Positions 25,366-33,395 of a stretch of DNA of 64,000 nucleotides are shown piece by piece (within the stretch, counting starts at the first letter, position 1; every line of letters starts with the position of its first letter). The DNA lies in NCBI GenBank assembly GCA_965228695.1, contig CBDDIB010000002.1, positions 744,001-808,000 of the forward strand, written 5' to 3'. The stretch comes from JAJFJD01 sp965228695 (GTDB lineage Bacteria; Pseudomonadota; Alphaproteobacteria; UBA8366). The position numbers were made by a program, and so were the translations under genes. The notes below the pieces were generated by a model, which had not been told where the DNA came from, did no database searches, and was given only the letters and a program-made list of their open reading frames with translations.

Positions 25366-26215
25366 CGTCGCCGCGGATTTTTTCGTAGCGCTGCAAAATG
25401 GCCGCGGCGGTTTCCTCGATCGACCGGCGCGTCACGTCGACCACCGGCCAGTTGTTCTTGGTGAACAAACGGCGGGCGTTGGCGACTTCTTCGCGCACGG
25501 TTTCCGGATGCACATAGTCGGTGTCGTCTTCCTGCGACAATTGCCGCAGCCGGTTCTTGCGAAGTTGGATCAACCGTTCCGGCGTCTTCGTCAGCCCGAT
25601 GATGACCGGACCCGTATCCGTGTCGAGCGCGAAAAGCTCCGGCGGCGGGTCGACGCCCGGCACCAGCGGCACGTTCGCAACCTTGTATCCGCGGTTCGCC
25701 ACATACATCGATGTCGGCGTCTTCGACGTTCGCGACACGCCGACGAGGACGATATCGGCATTGTGCAGATTCCAGGCGCCCTGCCCGTCGTCATGGTTCA
25801 AGGCATAGGTCATCGCATCGATCCGGTCGAAGTAGTTTGCATCCAGGACGTGCTGCCGGCCGGCTTCACCCTGGCTTTCCAACCCAAGATAGGAACCAAG
25901 GGTGGCAATCACCGGATCCAGAATCGGAATGCAGGGCACGCCGAGATCACGGCAGCCATCCTGCAGCGACGTCCGCAGCGCATCGTTGACGATGGTGAAC
26001 ATCACGACGCCAGGATTGTCGGCGACACTGGCGAGGACTTTCTCTACATGGCCGGTTGTCCGCACCAGGGTCCAGTGATGCTCATGCGGTTCGACGCCTT
26101 CGAACTGCGACAGGCAAGCTCGTGCGACACTATGTATCGTTTCACCGGTCGCATCCGAAACCAGATGAAGATGAAACTGTTTGACAATGCCATGGCCGTC
26201 GCCCTGTTCGCTCAC
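25358..26215 (-). CDS. ppsR: pyruvate,phosphate dikinase regulatory protein (kinase/phosphorylase)
   Basis: 285 residues from a GTG at 26215, which has AAGG six bases upstream; an ATG further upstream (26311) would add 32 residues that lie in the putative origin and look non-coding. The DUF299 P-loop G-V-S-R-T-S-K-T-P-T-S at mid-protein and the opening L-H-L-V-S-D-A-T-G-E-T are diagnostic. These enzymes reversibly phosphorylate a Thr in pyruvate phosphate dikinase or PEP synthase. Outermost gene of the leftward replichore. Confidence 0.9.
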   Translation of the reverse strand: MSEQGDGHGIVKQFHLHLVSDATGETIHSVARACLSQFEGVEPHEHHWTLVRTTGHVEKVLASVADNPGVVMFTIVNDALRTSLQDGCRDLGVPCIPILDPVIATLGSYLGLESQGEAGRQHVLDANYFDRIDAMTYALNHDDGQGAWNLHNADIVLVGVSRTSKTPTSMYVANRGYKVANVPLVPGVDPPPELFALDTDTGPVIIGLTKTPERLIQLRKNRLRQLSQEDDTDYVHPETVREEVANARRLFTKNNWPVVDVTRRSIEETAAAILQRYEKIRGDDA

Positions 26216-26603
26216 ATTCGCCTTCGCTGAAACTCTGTTGATCGAATCTGGATAACACCGTCCGTGCGGCGGACCGGACATTCTATTCGCGAAGCCGGAT
26301 TCTTCGCACACAAGGTTTCCGCTTCCGGATAACTCTTACCCACCGTTCTCGAAAACACGAACCAGTGATACCGCAATCCCGTTATGCACATCATTCACCA
26401 TGTTCCCGACTCACCTTTTTATATAGTCGATGCGACTCATTTGAACCGCTTATACACAAGCCGCTTAACCATGCACAGCGTGCTGGGGATAGGATTCTGT
26501 TTACGGTGATCCCCATGACTCACCGCAGCACTACTACTACAACATTACTTTTAAAAAATAATATGGTAGGGAAGGGAAAATTTATGGTCGGCATTTTTCA
26601 CCA
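26216..26603. other. putative chromosomal replication origin (oriC), ppsR-hemE gap
   Basis: 388 bp, clearly AT-richer than the flanks, between leftward ppsR and rightward hemE. Two perfect matches to the relaxed DnaA box TTWTNCACA lie on the plus strand: TTATGCACA at 26382-26390 and TTATACACA at 26450-26458. Eight-of-nine matches occur at 26247-26255 (minus) and 26594-26602 (plus). A run of almost only A and T around 26549-26563 could unwind. The gap is where gene direction switches, leftward on the left and rightward on the right. Origins beside hemE are established in Caulobacter and related bacteria. The hemE promoter must also lie here. Confidence 0.62.
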
Positions 26604-27668
26604 ATGCGACATGATTCCGTGACAACCGAACGTAAATCCTTTCTTCGAGTATTGGGGGGCGACTCCTGCGCGCGGCCACCGATCTGGCTGATGCGTCAGG
26701 CGGGCCGATATCTTGCGGAGTATCGAAAAATTCGGGCGGAAGTCGGAGGCTTTCTCGATCTTTGCTACTCGCCGGAACACGCGACCGAGGTAACCTTGCA
26801 GCCGATCCGGCGGTTCGGGTTCGATGCGGCGATCCTGTTTTCGGACATCCTGGTCGTGCCGCATGCCCTGGGTCAGGAGGTGCGTTTCGTCGAAGGCGAG
26901 GGGCCGAAACTGGCGCCGATCCGCAGCGGGTCCGACGTGTCCGGTCTGTCGGTGACGGCGATGCAAACCGCGTCGGGGCCGCTGGAGCCCGTGTACGAAG
27001 CGGTCGACCGCATCCGGGAGGCCCTGCCGGCGGAGACCGCGTTGATCGGCTTCGCCGGCGCGCCATGGACCGTGGCGGCTTATATGGTCGAAGGCGGCAC
27101 AAGCCGTGATTTTCATGCGATCAAATCCTGGGCGCTGACCGATCCCGACGGGTTCGGCGCGTTGATGGATCTTCTGGTCGAGGCGACGGCCGAGCATTTG
27201 TCGCGTCAGGTGAATGCCGGCGCCGATACGGTCCAGATCTTCGATAGCCATGCCGGGGTCTTGCCCGACGGCGCGTTTGAGAAATGGATCATCGAACCGA
27301 CCGCACGGATTGTCTCGGCCCTGCGGGACAAGCATCCGAATTTTCCGATCATCGGCTTTCCGCGCGGGGCGGGCCTGCGATATCCGGACTACGCGGCGAA
27401 GACCGGCGTCACCGCGGTCGGACTCGATAGTGTGGTGCCGGTGGCCTGGGCGCGCGATGCCCTGCAAAGCCAGTTGCCTGTGCAGGGCAATCTCGACCCG
27501 GTCTATCTGCTGGCCGGTGGATCCAAGATGCTGGCGGCGGCGGACCGGATTCTCGATGCGTTGGGCGGCGGACCACTCATCTTCAATCTCGGTCACGGCG
27601 TCATCAAGGAAACGCCGCCCGACCATGTGACGGCGCTGATCGAGCATATTAGAGCCCGAACGAGATGA
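26604..27668 (+). CDS. hemE: uroporphyrinogen decarboxylase
   Basis: 354 residues. The N-terminal signature P-I-W-L-M-R-Q-A-G-R-Y at about residues 26-36 is diagnostic, followed by the substrate-binding I-L-F-S-D-I-L and later G-F-P-R-G-A-G. It decarboxylates uroporphyrinogen III to coproporphyrinogen III. The ATG at 26604 follows AAGG too far upstream to decide; a GTG at 26619 is an alternative. The stop overlaps hemH by 4 bp. Confidence 0.96.
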   Translation: MRHDSVTTERKSFLRVLGGDSCARPPIWLMRQAGRYLAEYRKIRAEVGGFLDLCYSPEHATEVTLQPIRRFGFDAAILFSDILVVPHALGQEVRFVEGEGPKLAPIRSGSDVSGLSVTAMQTASGPLEPVYEAVDRIREALPAETALIGFAGAPWTVAAYMVEGGTSRDFHAIKSWALTDPDGFGALMDLLVEATAEHLSRQVNAGADTVQIFDSHAGVLPDGAFEKWIIEPTARIVSALRDKHPNFPIIGFPRGAGLRYPDYAAKTGVTAVGLDSVVPVAWARDALQSQLPVQGNLDPVYLLAGGSKMLAAADRILDALGGGPLIFNLGHGVIKETPPDHVTALIEHIRARTR

Positions 27669-28717
27669 GCGAGCGTCTTGCGGTGGTGTTGTTCAATCTG
27701 GGTGGACCCGACCGGCTGGAAGCGGTTCAACCGTTCCTGTTCAATCTGTTCAATGATCCGGCGATCATCAGCCTGCCGCAACCGCTGCGGTGGGCGGTCG
27801 CGAAACTGATTTCGTCGCGCCGCGCCCCGATCGCGCGGGAGATTTACGAAGAGCTGGGCGGCGGGTCGCCGCTGCTGGCGAATACCGAGGCGCAGGCCGG
27901 CGCCTTGCAGGACGCCGTTGCCGCGAAGACCGGCGGTGCGGCGGAGATCCGGTGTTTCATCGCGATGCGCTATTGGCATCCGTTGACCGAACAAACCGTC
28001 GCCGAGGTTCAGGCCTGGAATCCGGACCGGATACTGCTGCTGCCGCTCTATCCGCAATACTCGACGACGACGACCGAATCCTCGATCCTGGCGTGGCGGC
28101 GGGCGGCGGCGGCGGCGGGATTATCCGTTCCGACCGAGACCGTGTGCTGCTATCCGGTATTGGACGGTTTCATCACCGCATCGGCCGCGTTGTTGCGCGA
28201 AACACTCCGGTCCATCGGTGAGGGAGTGCAGCCGCGCGTGCTGTTCTCCGCGCATGGTCTGCCGCAGAAGGTGATCGACCGCGGCGATCCGTACCAATAC
28301 CAAGTGGAGCGGACCGCTGCCGCGATTGCGGCGGCGCTGCGGGAGGAGGCGTTCGACTGGACCGTCTGCTATCAAAGCCGCGTGGGTCCGCTGGAATGGA
28401 TCAAGCCCTATACGGAAGATGAAATTCGCCGCGCCGGTGACGAGGGCGTGCCGCTGATCGTCATGCCGATCGCCTTCGTGTCGGAGCACTCGGAAACATT
28501 GGTCGAATTGGACATCGAATACCGCGCGGTGGCCGAGGAGGCCGGCGTGCCGGGCTATGAACGGGTGCCGACCGTGTCGAGCGATCCCGCTTTCATCGAG
28601 GGACTTGCGGAACTGGTCGATGAAACGCGGCAATCGAATCAGGAAATCCGCGCCGCCGGCGGCACGCGGCTCTGTCCTGCCGATCGGCGATGCTGCGGCT
28701 ATCTACAGTTCGGCTGA
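27665..28717 (+). CDS. hemH: ferrochelatase
   Basis: 350 residues. Opening L-F-N-L-G-G-P-D, the catalytic His in F-S-A-H-G-L-P, and the late Glu in S-E-H-S-E-T-L-V-E-L are all present. The C-terminus holds L-C-P-A-D-R-R-C-C-G, three cysteines that could ligate a 2Fe-2S cluster as in some ferrochelatases. It inserts iron into protoporphyrin IX at the inner membrane. Coupled to hemE. Confidence 0.95.
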   Translation: MSERLAVVLFNLGGPDRLEAVQPFLFNLFNDPAIISLPQPLRWAVAKLISSRRAPIAREIYEELGGGSPLLANTEAQAGALQDAVAAKTGGAAEIRCFIAMRYWHPLTEQTVAEVQAWNPDRILLLPLYPQYSTTTTESSILAWRRAAAAAGLSVPTETVCCYPVLDGFITASAALLRETLRSIGEGVQPRVLFSAHGLPQKVIDRGDPYQYQVERTAAAIAAALREEAFDWTVCYQSRVGPLEWIKPYTEDEIRRAGDEGVPLIVMPIAFVSEHSETLVELDIEYRAVAEEAGVPGYERVPTVSSDPAFIEGLAELVDETRQSNQEIRAAGGTRLCPADRRCCGYLQFG

Positions 28718-28731
28718 CGAGGGGGCCGGTT

Positions 28732-29160
28732 ATGGAAATCTACCAATGGATCAAAGCATTGCATCTGATCAGCGTGATCGCGTGGATGGCCGGCCTGCTC
28801 TATCTGCCGCGGCTATACGTCTATCACTGCGACGCGGCGCCCGGATCGGACAAGTCCGAGACCTTCAAGGTCATGGAGCGCCGGTTGCTGCGGGCGATCA
28901 TGAATCCGGCGATGATCGCCGCCTATGTGTTCGGATTCTGGCTGCTGTATCTGAGCGAGGCGTGGACCGAGCCCTGGATGATCGTCAAACTGGTACTGAT
29001 CGCGGGCATGACGATGGCGCATCATTCGATGGCATTATGGCGGAAGGATTTCGAGGCGGACCGGAATACGCGCAGCGTCAGATTCTATCGTATCGCCAAC
29101 GAAGTGCCGACGGTCCTGATGATCGCGATCGTCATCCTGGTGATCGTGCAGCCTTTTTAG
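28732..29160 (+). CDS. hemJ: protoporphyrinogen IX oxidase HemJ
   Basis: 142 residues from the ATG at 28732, which has GAGGGGG seven bases upstream. Four hydrophobic helices, with the conserved His of the first (A-L-H-L-I-S-V-I-A-W) near residue 10 and a Lys at I-V-K-L near residue 84 matching the HemJ haem-site pattern. HemJ oxidises protoporphyrinogen IX in bacteria that lack HemG and HemY. Together with hemE and hemH it gives three of the last four haem steps. Confidence 0.92.
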   Translation: MEIYQWIKALHLISVIAWMAGLLYLPRLYVYHCDAAPGSDKSETFKVMERRLLRAIMNPAMIAAYVFGFWLLYLSEAWTEPWMIVKLVLIAGMTMAHHSMALWRKDFEADRNTRSVRFYRIANEVPTVLMIAIVILVIVQPF

Positions 29161-29442
29161 AGGCTTTCTGAGGCACGGTTGACGGTAAAGAAATATTTAC
29201 CATTTTTCGGATATAGTTCTTGTCCGCGACATACTTTTGAGTATAGTTCGCGAAACGGTCAGCGGTAATCGCTTCGCCGGCGCCCGGTGAATCCGGACGC
29301 AGGAACGATAAGTCCCCGCATTGGACCGATCTCCCAACGATACGATTTCCGACAAAGAACGACGGTTTCCCGCCACAGGCGGAACCATCTTAATAAAAAG
29401 CGAAATCCACACTCCGCACAGGCTTCACATAGCGGCAGATCC
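29161..29442. promoter_or_regulatory. hemJ-rho gap with a long rho leader
   Basis: 282 bp with lower GC than the genes around it. GGTAAA-N6-TTTACC (29184-29201) is a short inverted repeat followed by A-T5 and may end hemJ transcripts. TTGTCC (29220-29225), 16 bp, TATAGT (29242-29247) is a good promoter candidate for rho, giving an untranslated leader of nearly 190 bases. Rho autoregulation through its leader is known in other bacteria; here it is inferred. Confidence 0.45.
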
Positions 29443-30726
29443 ATGAAATTTGATGATGTTCACCTCCACGACCTGAAGCAGAAAGCTCCGGCCGAACTTC
29501 TCGGAATAGCAGAAGAGCTGGAGATCGAAAACGCGAGTACCCTGCGAAAGCAGGACATGATGTTCGCCATTCTCAAGGAGTTGGCTGAACAGGACGTGCC
29601 GATCACCGGTGATGGCGTGCTCGAGGTGCTGCAGGACGGTTTCGGTTTCCTGCGGTCGCCGGAATCGAACTACCTGCCTGGTCCCGACGATATTTACGTC
29701 AGTCCCAGCCAAGTCCGGCGGTTCGGGCTGCGGACCGGCGATACGGTCGAAGGCACGATCCGCGCACCGAAAGACGGCGAACGGTATTTCGCGCTGCTGA
29801 AGGTGAACAAGGTCAATTTCGATGACCCGGAGCATGTGCGGCACCGCATCAATTTCGATAATCTGACGCCGCTCTATCCCGACGAGAAACTCGGCCTCGA
29901 AATCGATGCGCCGCCGACGGACGGGAAGAAGCAGGACCAGACCTGCCGCGTGATCGAGCTGGTCGCGCCGATCGGCAAGGGGCAGCGGGGGTTGATCGTT
30001 GCCCAGCCGCGGACCGGTAAGACCGTGATCATGCAGAATATCGCGCATGCGATCACCTCGAACCATCCCGAGGTCTATCTCATCGTGTTGCTGATCGACG
30101 AGCGTCCGGAAGAAGTCACCGACATGGACCGTTCGGTGAAGGGCGAGGTCGTCAGCTCCACCTTCGACGAACCCGCGGCGCGCCACGTCCAAGTCGCCGA
30201 AATGGTCATCCAGAAGGCGAAACGCCTGGTCGAGCACAAGCGCGACGTGGTGATCCTGCTGGATTCGATCACCCGCCTGGCGCGTGCCTACAACACTGTG
30301 GTGCCGAGTTCGGGCAAGGTGTTGACCGGCGGTGTCGACGCCAATGCGCTGCAACGGCCGAAGCGCTTCTTCGGCGCGGCGCGGAATATCGAGGAGGGCG
30401 GGTCACTGACCATCATCGCGACCGCGCTGATCGATACCGGCAGTCGGATGGACGAAGTGATCTTCGAAGAATTCAAGGGCACCGGTAACTCGGAGATCGT
30501 GCTCGACCGCAAACTGTCGGACAAGCGGACCTTCCCGGCGATCGATATCCAGAAGTCCGGCACCCGGAAGGAAGAGCTCCTGGTCGACAAGGGCACCCTC
30601 TCGAAGATGTGGGTGCTGCGCCGCATCCTGCTGCCGATGGGGCTGACCGACGCGATGGAGTTCCTGCTGGAGAAGCTCAAGCACTCGAAGAACAACAACG
30701 ATTTCTTCGACTCGATGAATCAGTAA
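29443..30726 (+). CDS. rho: transcription termination factor Rho
   Basis: 427 residues from the ATG at 29443, close to the usual 419. The primary RNA-binding domain (G-F-G-F-L-R-S-P-E) is near residue 70, Walker A near residue 180 reads P-R-T-G-K-T, Walker B is V-V-I-L-L-D-S-I-T-R, and the secondary-site R-loop region follows. Rho is the RNA helicase that terminates untranslated transcripts. No good ribosome-binding site precedes the ATG, so translation may be tuned by the leader. Confidence 0.97.
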   Translation: MKFDDVHLHDLKQKAPAELLGIAEELEIENASTLRKQDMMFAILKELAEQDVPITGDGVLEVLQDGFGFLRSPESNYLPGPDDIYVSPSQVRRFGLRTGDTVEGTIRAPKDGERYFALLKVNKVNFDDPEHVRHRINFDNLTPLYPDEKLGLEIDAPPTDGKKQDQTCRVIELVAPIGKGQRGLIVAQPRTGKTVIMQNIAHAITSNHPEVYLIVLLIDERPEEVTDMDRSVKGEVVSSTFDEPAARHVQVAEMVIQKAKRLVEHKRDVVILLDSITRLARAYNTVVPSSGKVLTGGVDANALQRPKRFFGAARNIEEGGSLTIIATALIDTGSRMDEVIFEEFKGTGNSEIVLDRKLSDKRTFPAIDIQKSGTRKEELLVDKGTLSKMWVLRRILLPMGLTDAMEFLLEKLKHSKNNNDFFDSMNQ

Positions 30727-30770
30727 GGGGTTCAGGAGCGGGTTCCGCTCCCCCCTATACGCAAGCATTC

Positions 30771-30799
30771 GCGCCGGCGGGACTTGGTCCCGCCGGCGC
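30771..30799 (+). terminator. strong hairpin after rho
   Basis: A perfect 13-bp inverted repeat (GCGCCGGCGGGAC) around a 3-base loop, 45 bp after the rho stop. The following GTTGCGTTTCGG is only weakly T-rich, so it is either an intrinsic terminator of low U content or an RNA 3' end stabiliser. Confidence 0.6.
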
Positions 30800-30990
30800 G
30801 TTGCGTTTCGGGAAACCCGCGCATTCGGGGGTCTCCACCGATTTACCTTCACATGCAGTTAGTATTTCTACATCTAGTAGATTAGACCGCCGGCAGCCAC
30901 CATATGGGCGAATCGAGCGCAGAGGGCGCGGATTTATTAATCCGGCTTGGGTCGCCGGCCGATTTTTAATTCACGGCGGGTCCGGGCATG

Positions 30991-31019
30991 AAAAAAGGCG
31001 GGCCGATAAAAACCCGCCT
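30991..31019 (-). terminator. intrinsic terminator of the quinone oxidoreductase gene
   Basis: On the minus strand AGGCGGG, a 10-base loop, CCCGCCT, then TTTTTT: a classic intrinsic terminator, 22 bp after the stop of the minus-strand gene. Confidence 0.82.
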
Positions 31020-31041
31020 CCGTTCATGCCGGATGGCCCGG

Positions 31042-32010
31042 TTACGGAATAAGGATCGTCGATCCCGTCGTCTTGCGCCCTTCCAGCGCGCGGTGTGCCT
31101 TCGCCGTATCCTTCAATTTGAAGGTCTGGTCGACCCGGATCTTGAGGCCGTTCTTGACCGCGCGAAACAACGCCCGGGCGCTCTTCTGCAGATCGTCATC
31201 GGCGGCGACATAGGTCATCAGCGTCGGGCGCGTGAAGTAGAGCGACCCCTTTTGGCCCAGGATGCCCGTGTCGAACGGCGGCACCGGGCCGGACGCGTTG
31301 CCGAAGGAAACCAGCAAACCGCGCGGCGCGAGGCAGTCGAGCGACGATTCGAAGGTCGATGCGCCGACCGAGTCGTAGACCACCGGCACGCCCTTGCCGC
31401 GGGTGATCTTCTCGACGCGCTTGACCAGGTTTTCCTTCTTGTAGAGCACCGGGTAGGTGCAGCCGTGGCGTTTCGCCAGCTTGGCCTTGGCGTCGGACCC
31501 GACGGTGCCGATCACCTTGACGCCGAGCTGTTTGAGCCATTGGCAGGCGATCAGCCCGACGCCGCCGGCCGCGGCGTGGAAGACCACGGTCTCGCCCTTC
31601 TTCGCCCGATAGGTGCGGCGGATCAGGTATTCGGCGGTCAGGCCTTTCAGCATCATTGCGGCGGCCTGCTGGTCGCTGATCCAGCTGGGCAGCTTGACGA
31701 CGCGGTTGGCCGGCACCACGCGGATGTCCGTGTAGGATCCGGGGATCGTGCAATAGGCGACACGGTCGCCTTCCTTCAATCCCTTCACGCCCCGGCCGAC
31801 GGCATCGACCACGCCGGCGGCTTCCATGCCGATCGTCGCCGGCAGGTCCATCGGGTACAGCCCCGATCGGTGGTAGGTGTCGATGAAGTTGAGACCGACC
31901 GCGGTCTGTTGAATCCGGATCTGACCCGCCTTGGGGCTTTGGAGGGGCACCTCCTCGAATTTAAGGACCTCGGGCCCTCCCGTTTTATGCATGCGAATAG
32001 CGTGCGGCAT
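31042..32010 (-). CDS. NADPH:quinone oxidoreductase (zinc-less MDR)
   Basis: 322 residues of the medium-chain dehydrogenase fold, with the cofactor loop H-A-A-A-G-G-V-G at about residue 146 and a nearby Y-D-S-V-G, both typical of the QorA branch. It lacks the zinc-ligand cysteines of alcohol dehydrogenases. It would reduce quinones or enones in the cytoplasm. The start has no close partner gene; the dienelactone hydrolase gene is 53 bp upstream on the same strand. Confidence 0.9.
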   Translation of the reverse strand: MPHAIRMHKTGGPEVLKFEEVPLQSPKAGQIRIQQTAVGLNFIDTYHRSGLYPMDLPATIGMEAAGVVDAVGRGVKGLKEGDRVAYCTIPGSYTDIRVVPANRVVKLPSWISDQQAAAMMLKGLTAEYLIRRTYRAKKGETVVFHAAAGGVGLIACQWLKQLGVKVIGTVGSDAKAKLAKRHGCTYPVLYKKENLVKRVEKITRGKGVPVVYDSVGASTFESSLDCLAPRGLLVSFGNASGPVPPFDTGILGQKGSLYFTRPTLMTYVAADDDLQKSARALFRAVKNGLKIRVDQTFKLKDTAKAHRALEGRKTTGSTILIP

Positions 32011-32063
32011 TTCAATGAATCCCGTTCTGAATGGTGAATGAAAAAGTTTCGGTCGCGGCGCGC

Positions 32064-32756
32064 TTAAGAAAGATTTTCCTTAAAGCAGGCGAGTGTGCGT
32101 TCGTCGGCGAGTGTGGCCGCCGCCGCGTCGTAGTTGACGCCGTTGTTGCGCGCGAAAGCATGATCGACGCCGGGATAGTTATAGACCTCGACATGGTCGT
32201 GATCCTTCAGCGCTTCGTTGATCTTGGCCTGCGCCTCCTTCGAGACGAAACCGTCCTCTTCCGCGATATGCAGGATCGTCGGGGTTGTGATGGACGATGC
32301 CTTGCCAAGTTGCTCGTCGATGCCGACGCCGTAGTAGGAGACGTTGCAGTCGGAATCGGAGTCCGCCGCCATCAGATAGACCAGCAACCCGCCGAGGCAG
32401 AATCCAACGGTGCCGGCCTTGCCGTTGCAGCCGTCGACCCCGCGCAGATGCGCGAGCGACGCTTTCAGATCCTCGACGCCCTTCGGCACGTCGAATCCTT
32501 GATACAGTTCGAAGGCGCGCGCCCATTCCTCTTCCGATTGGTCGGTAAGCTGGATGCCCGGTTCCTGCCGCCAGAAGATGTCGGGGCAAAGCGCGAAATA
32601 GCCTTGCGCAGCGAGATGATCGCAATGGTCGCGCATGTCTTTGTTCACGCCGAAGATTTCCTGGATGACGAGGATACCGCCGCCGCTGCCGCTGGAAGGC
32701 GTAGCGAGATATCCGGAGAAGTCGCCGTCGGCGCCGTTGATGGTGATGTCTGGCAT
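32064..32756 (-). CDS. dienelactone hydrolase family protein
   Basis: 230 residues. The alpha/beta hydrolase nucleophile is Cys in G-F-C-L-G-G at about residue 121, as in dienelactone hydrolase rather than a Ser; the catalytic His lies in G-V-D-H-A-F near residue 202, and an Asp lies in E-E-D-G-F near residue 169. It may hydrolyse lactones or related esters of aromatic breakdown, but no other such gene is near, so the substrate is open. Confidence 0.87.
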   Translation of the reverse strand: MPDITINGADGDFSGYLATPSSGSGGGILVIQEIFGVNKDMRDHCDHLAAQGYFALCPDIFWRQEPGIQLTDQSEEEWARAFELYQGFDVPKGVEDLKASLAHLRGVDGCNGKAGTVGFCLGGLLVYLMAADSDSDCNVSYYGVGIDEQLGKASSITTPTILHIAEEDGFVSKEAQAKINEALKDHDHVEVYNYPGVDHAFARNNGVNYDAAAATLADERTLACFKENLS

Positions 32757-32913
32757 GGTCCCTGTTCCTTAAGTTCCCTTAGTCCCTGTTTCGAATCCCT
32801 GTCGCGGTCCGGTTCCGGACCGACCCTGTCGATTGCGCGCCCGGTTCTCGTCGCGGCTCGTTTGCCGGGCGTCGCGTGGTTCGGCGGCAGGATATCCCGC
32901 GCGCACGGGCTTG

Positions 32914-33393
32914 TCACCGGTAGGCGGCGAACAGATCGTCATGCGCCTCATGCGCCAGCAGCCAGCGCTTGGTCGGCGCGCCCTCGCCACCGGAGAAGCC
33001 GCCGAGTTTCCCGCCCGCCGCGACCACGCGATGACACGGCACGATGATCGGGATCGTGTTCTGGCCGCAGCCTTGACCGACCGCTTGCGGCGGCATGCCG
33101 ATCGCCTTGGCGATGTCGCCATAGGTGCGGGTGCGGCCGAAGGGGATGTCGAGCACCGCCTGGCGCATCGCTTTTTGAAAGGGCGTGGCCGGTTCGGCAA
33201 AGGGCAGGTCGAATTCCTTGCGGTCGCCGGCGAAATATTCGGTCACCTGGTCGGCGGCGGCCCGCAAAAGGGCCGTCGGGTTTTCGGTCGCGCCATCCCG
33301 GGAAGAATCGCCGAAGCGCAGTTCGGCGATTTCGCCGTCCCGTTCGAGGACGGTGAGGAGACCGAGCGGCGAGTCGAAGGCCAGCGACGGCAT
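32914..33393 (-). CDS. ogt: methylated-DNA-protein-cysteine S-methyltransferase
   Basis: 159 residues from the ATG at 33393. The methyl-acceptor motif I-V-P-C-H-R-V is present near residue 118, with the helix-turn-helix G-D-I-A-K-A-I-G and the arginine finger P-F-G-R-T-R-T-Y before it. It removes alkyl groups from O6-alkylguanine by a suicidal transfer. Two bases separate it from the stop of the upstream thioredoxin-domain gene, so they are probably co-transcribed. No Ada-type regulatory domain is fused. Confidence 0.94.
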   Translation of the reverse strand: MPSLAFDSPLGLLTVLERDGEIAELRFGDSSRDGATENPTALLRAAADQVTEYFAGDRKEFDLPFAEPATPFQKAMRQAVLDIPFGRTRTYGDIAKAIGMPPQAVGQGCGQNTIPIIVPCHRVVAAGGKLGGFSGGEGAPTKRWLLAHEAHDDLFAAYR

Positions 33394-33395
33394 CT

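Larger units (their letters stand above)
30727..31041. other. rho downstream intergenic region
   Basis: 315 bp between convergent genes. It holds a 7-bp hairpin at 30735-30751, a 13-bp hairpin at 30771-30799, an AT-rich patch at 30850-30970 with no gene, and a bidirectionally placed minus-strand terminator at 30991-31019. Confidence 0.6.

Noticed and set aside
26312..26603. Small protein gene in the ppsR-hemE gap
   Set aside because: A short frame exists but it lacks a ribosome-binding site, overlaps DnaA-box candidates and shows no family likeness.
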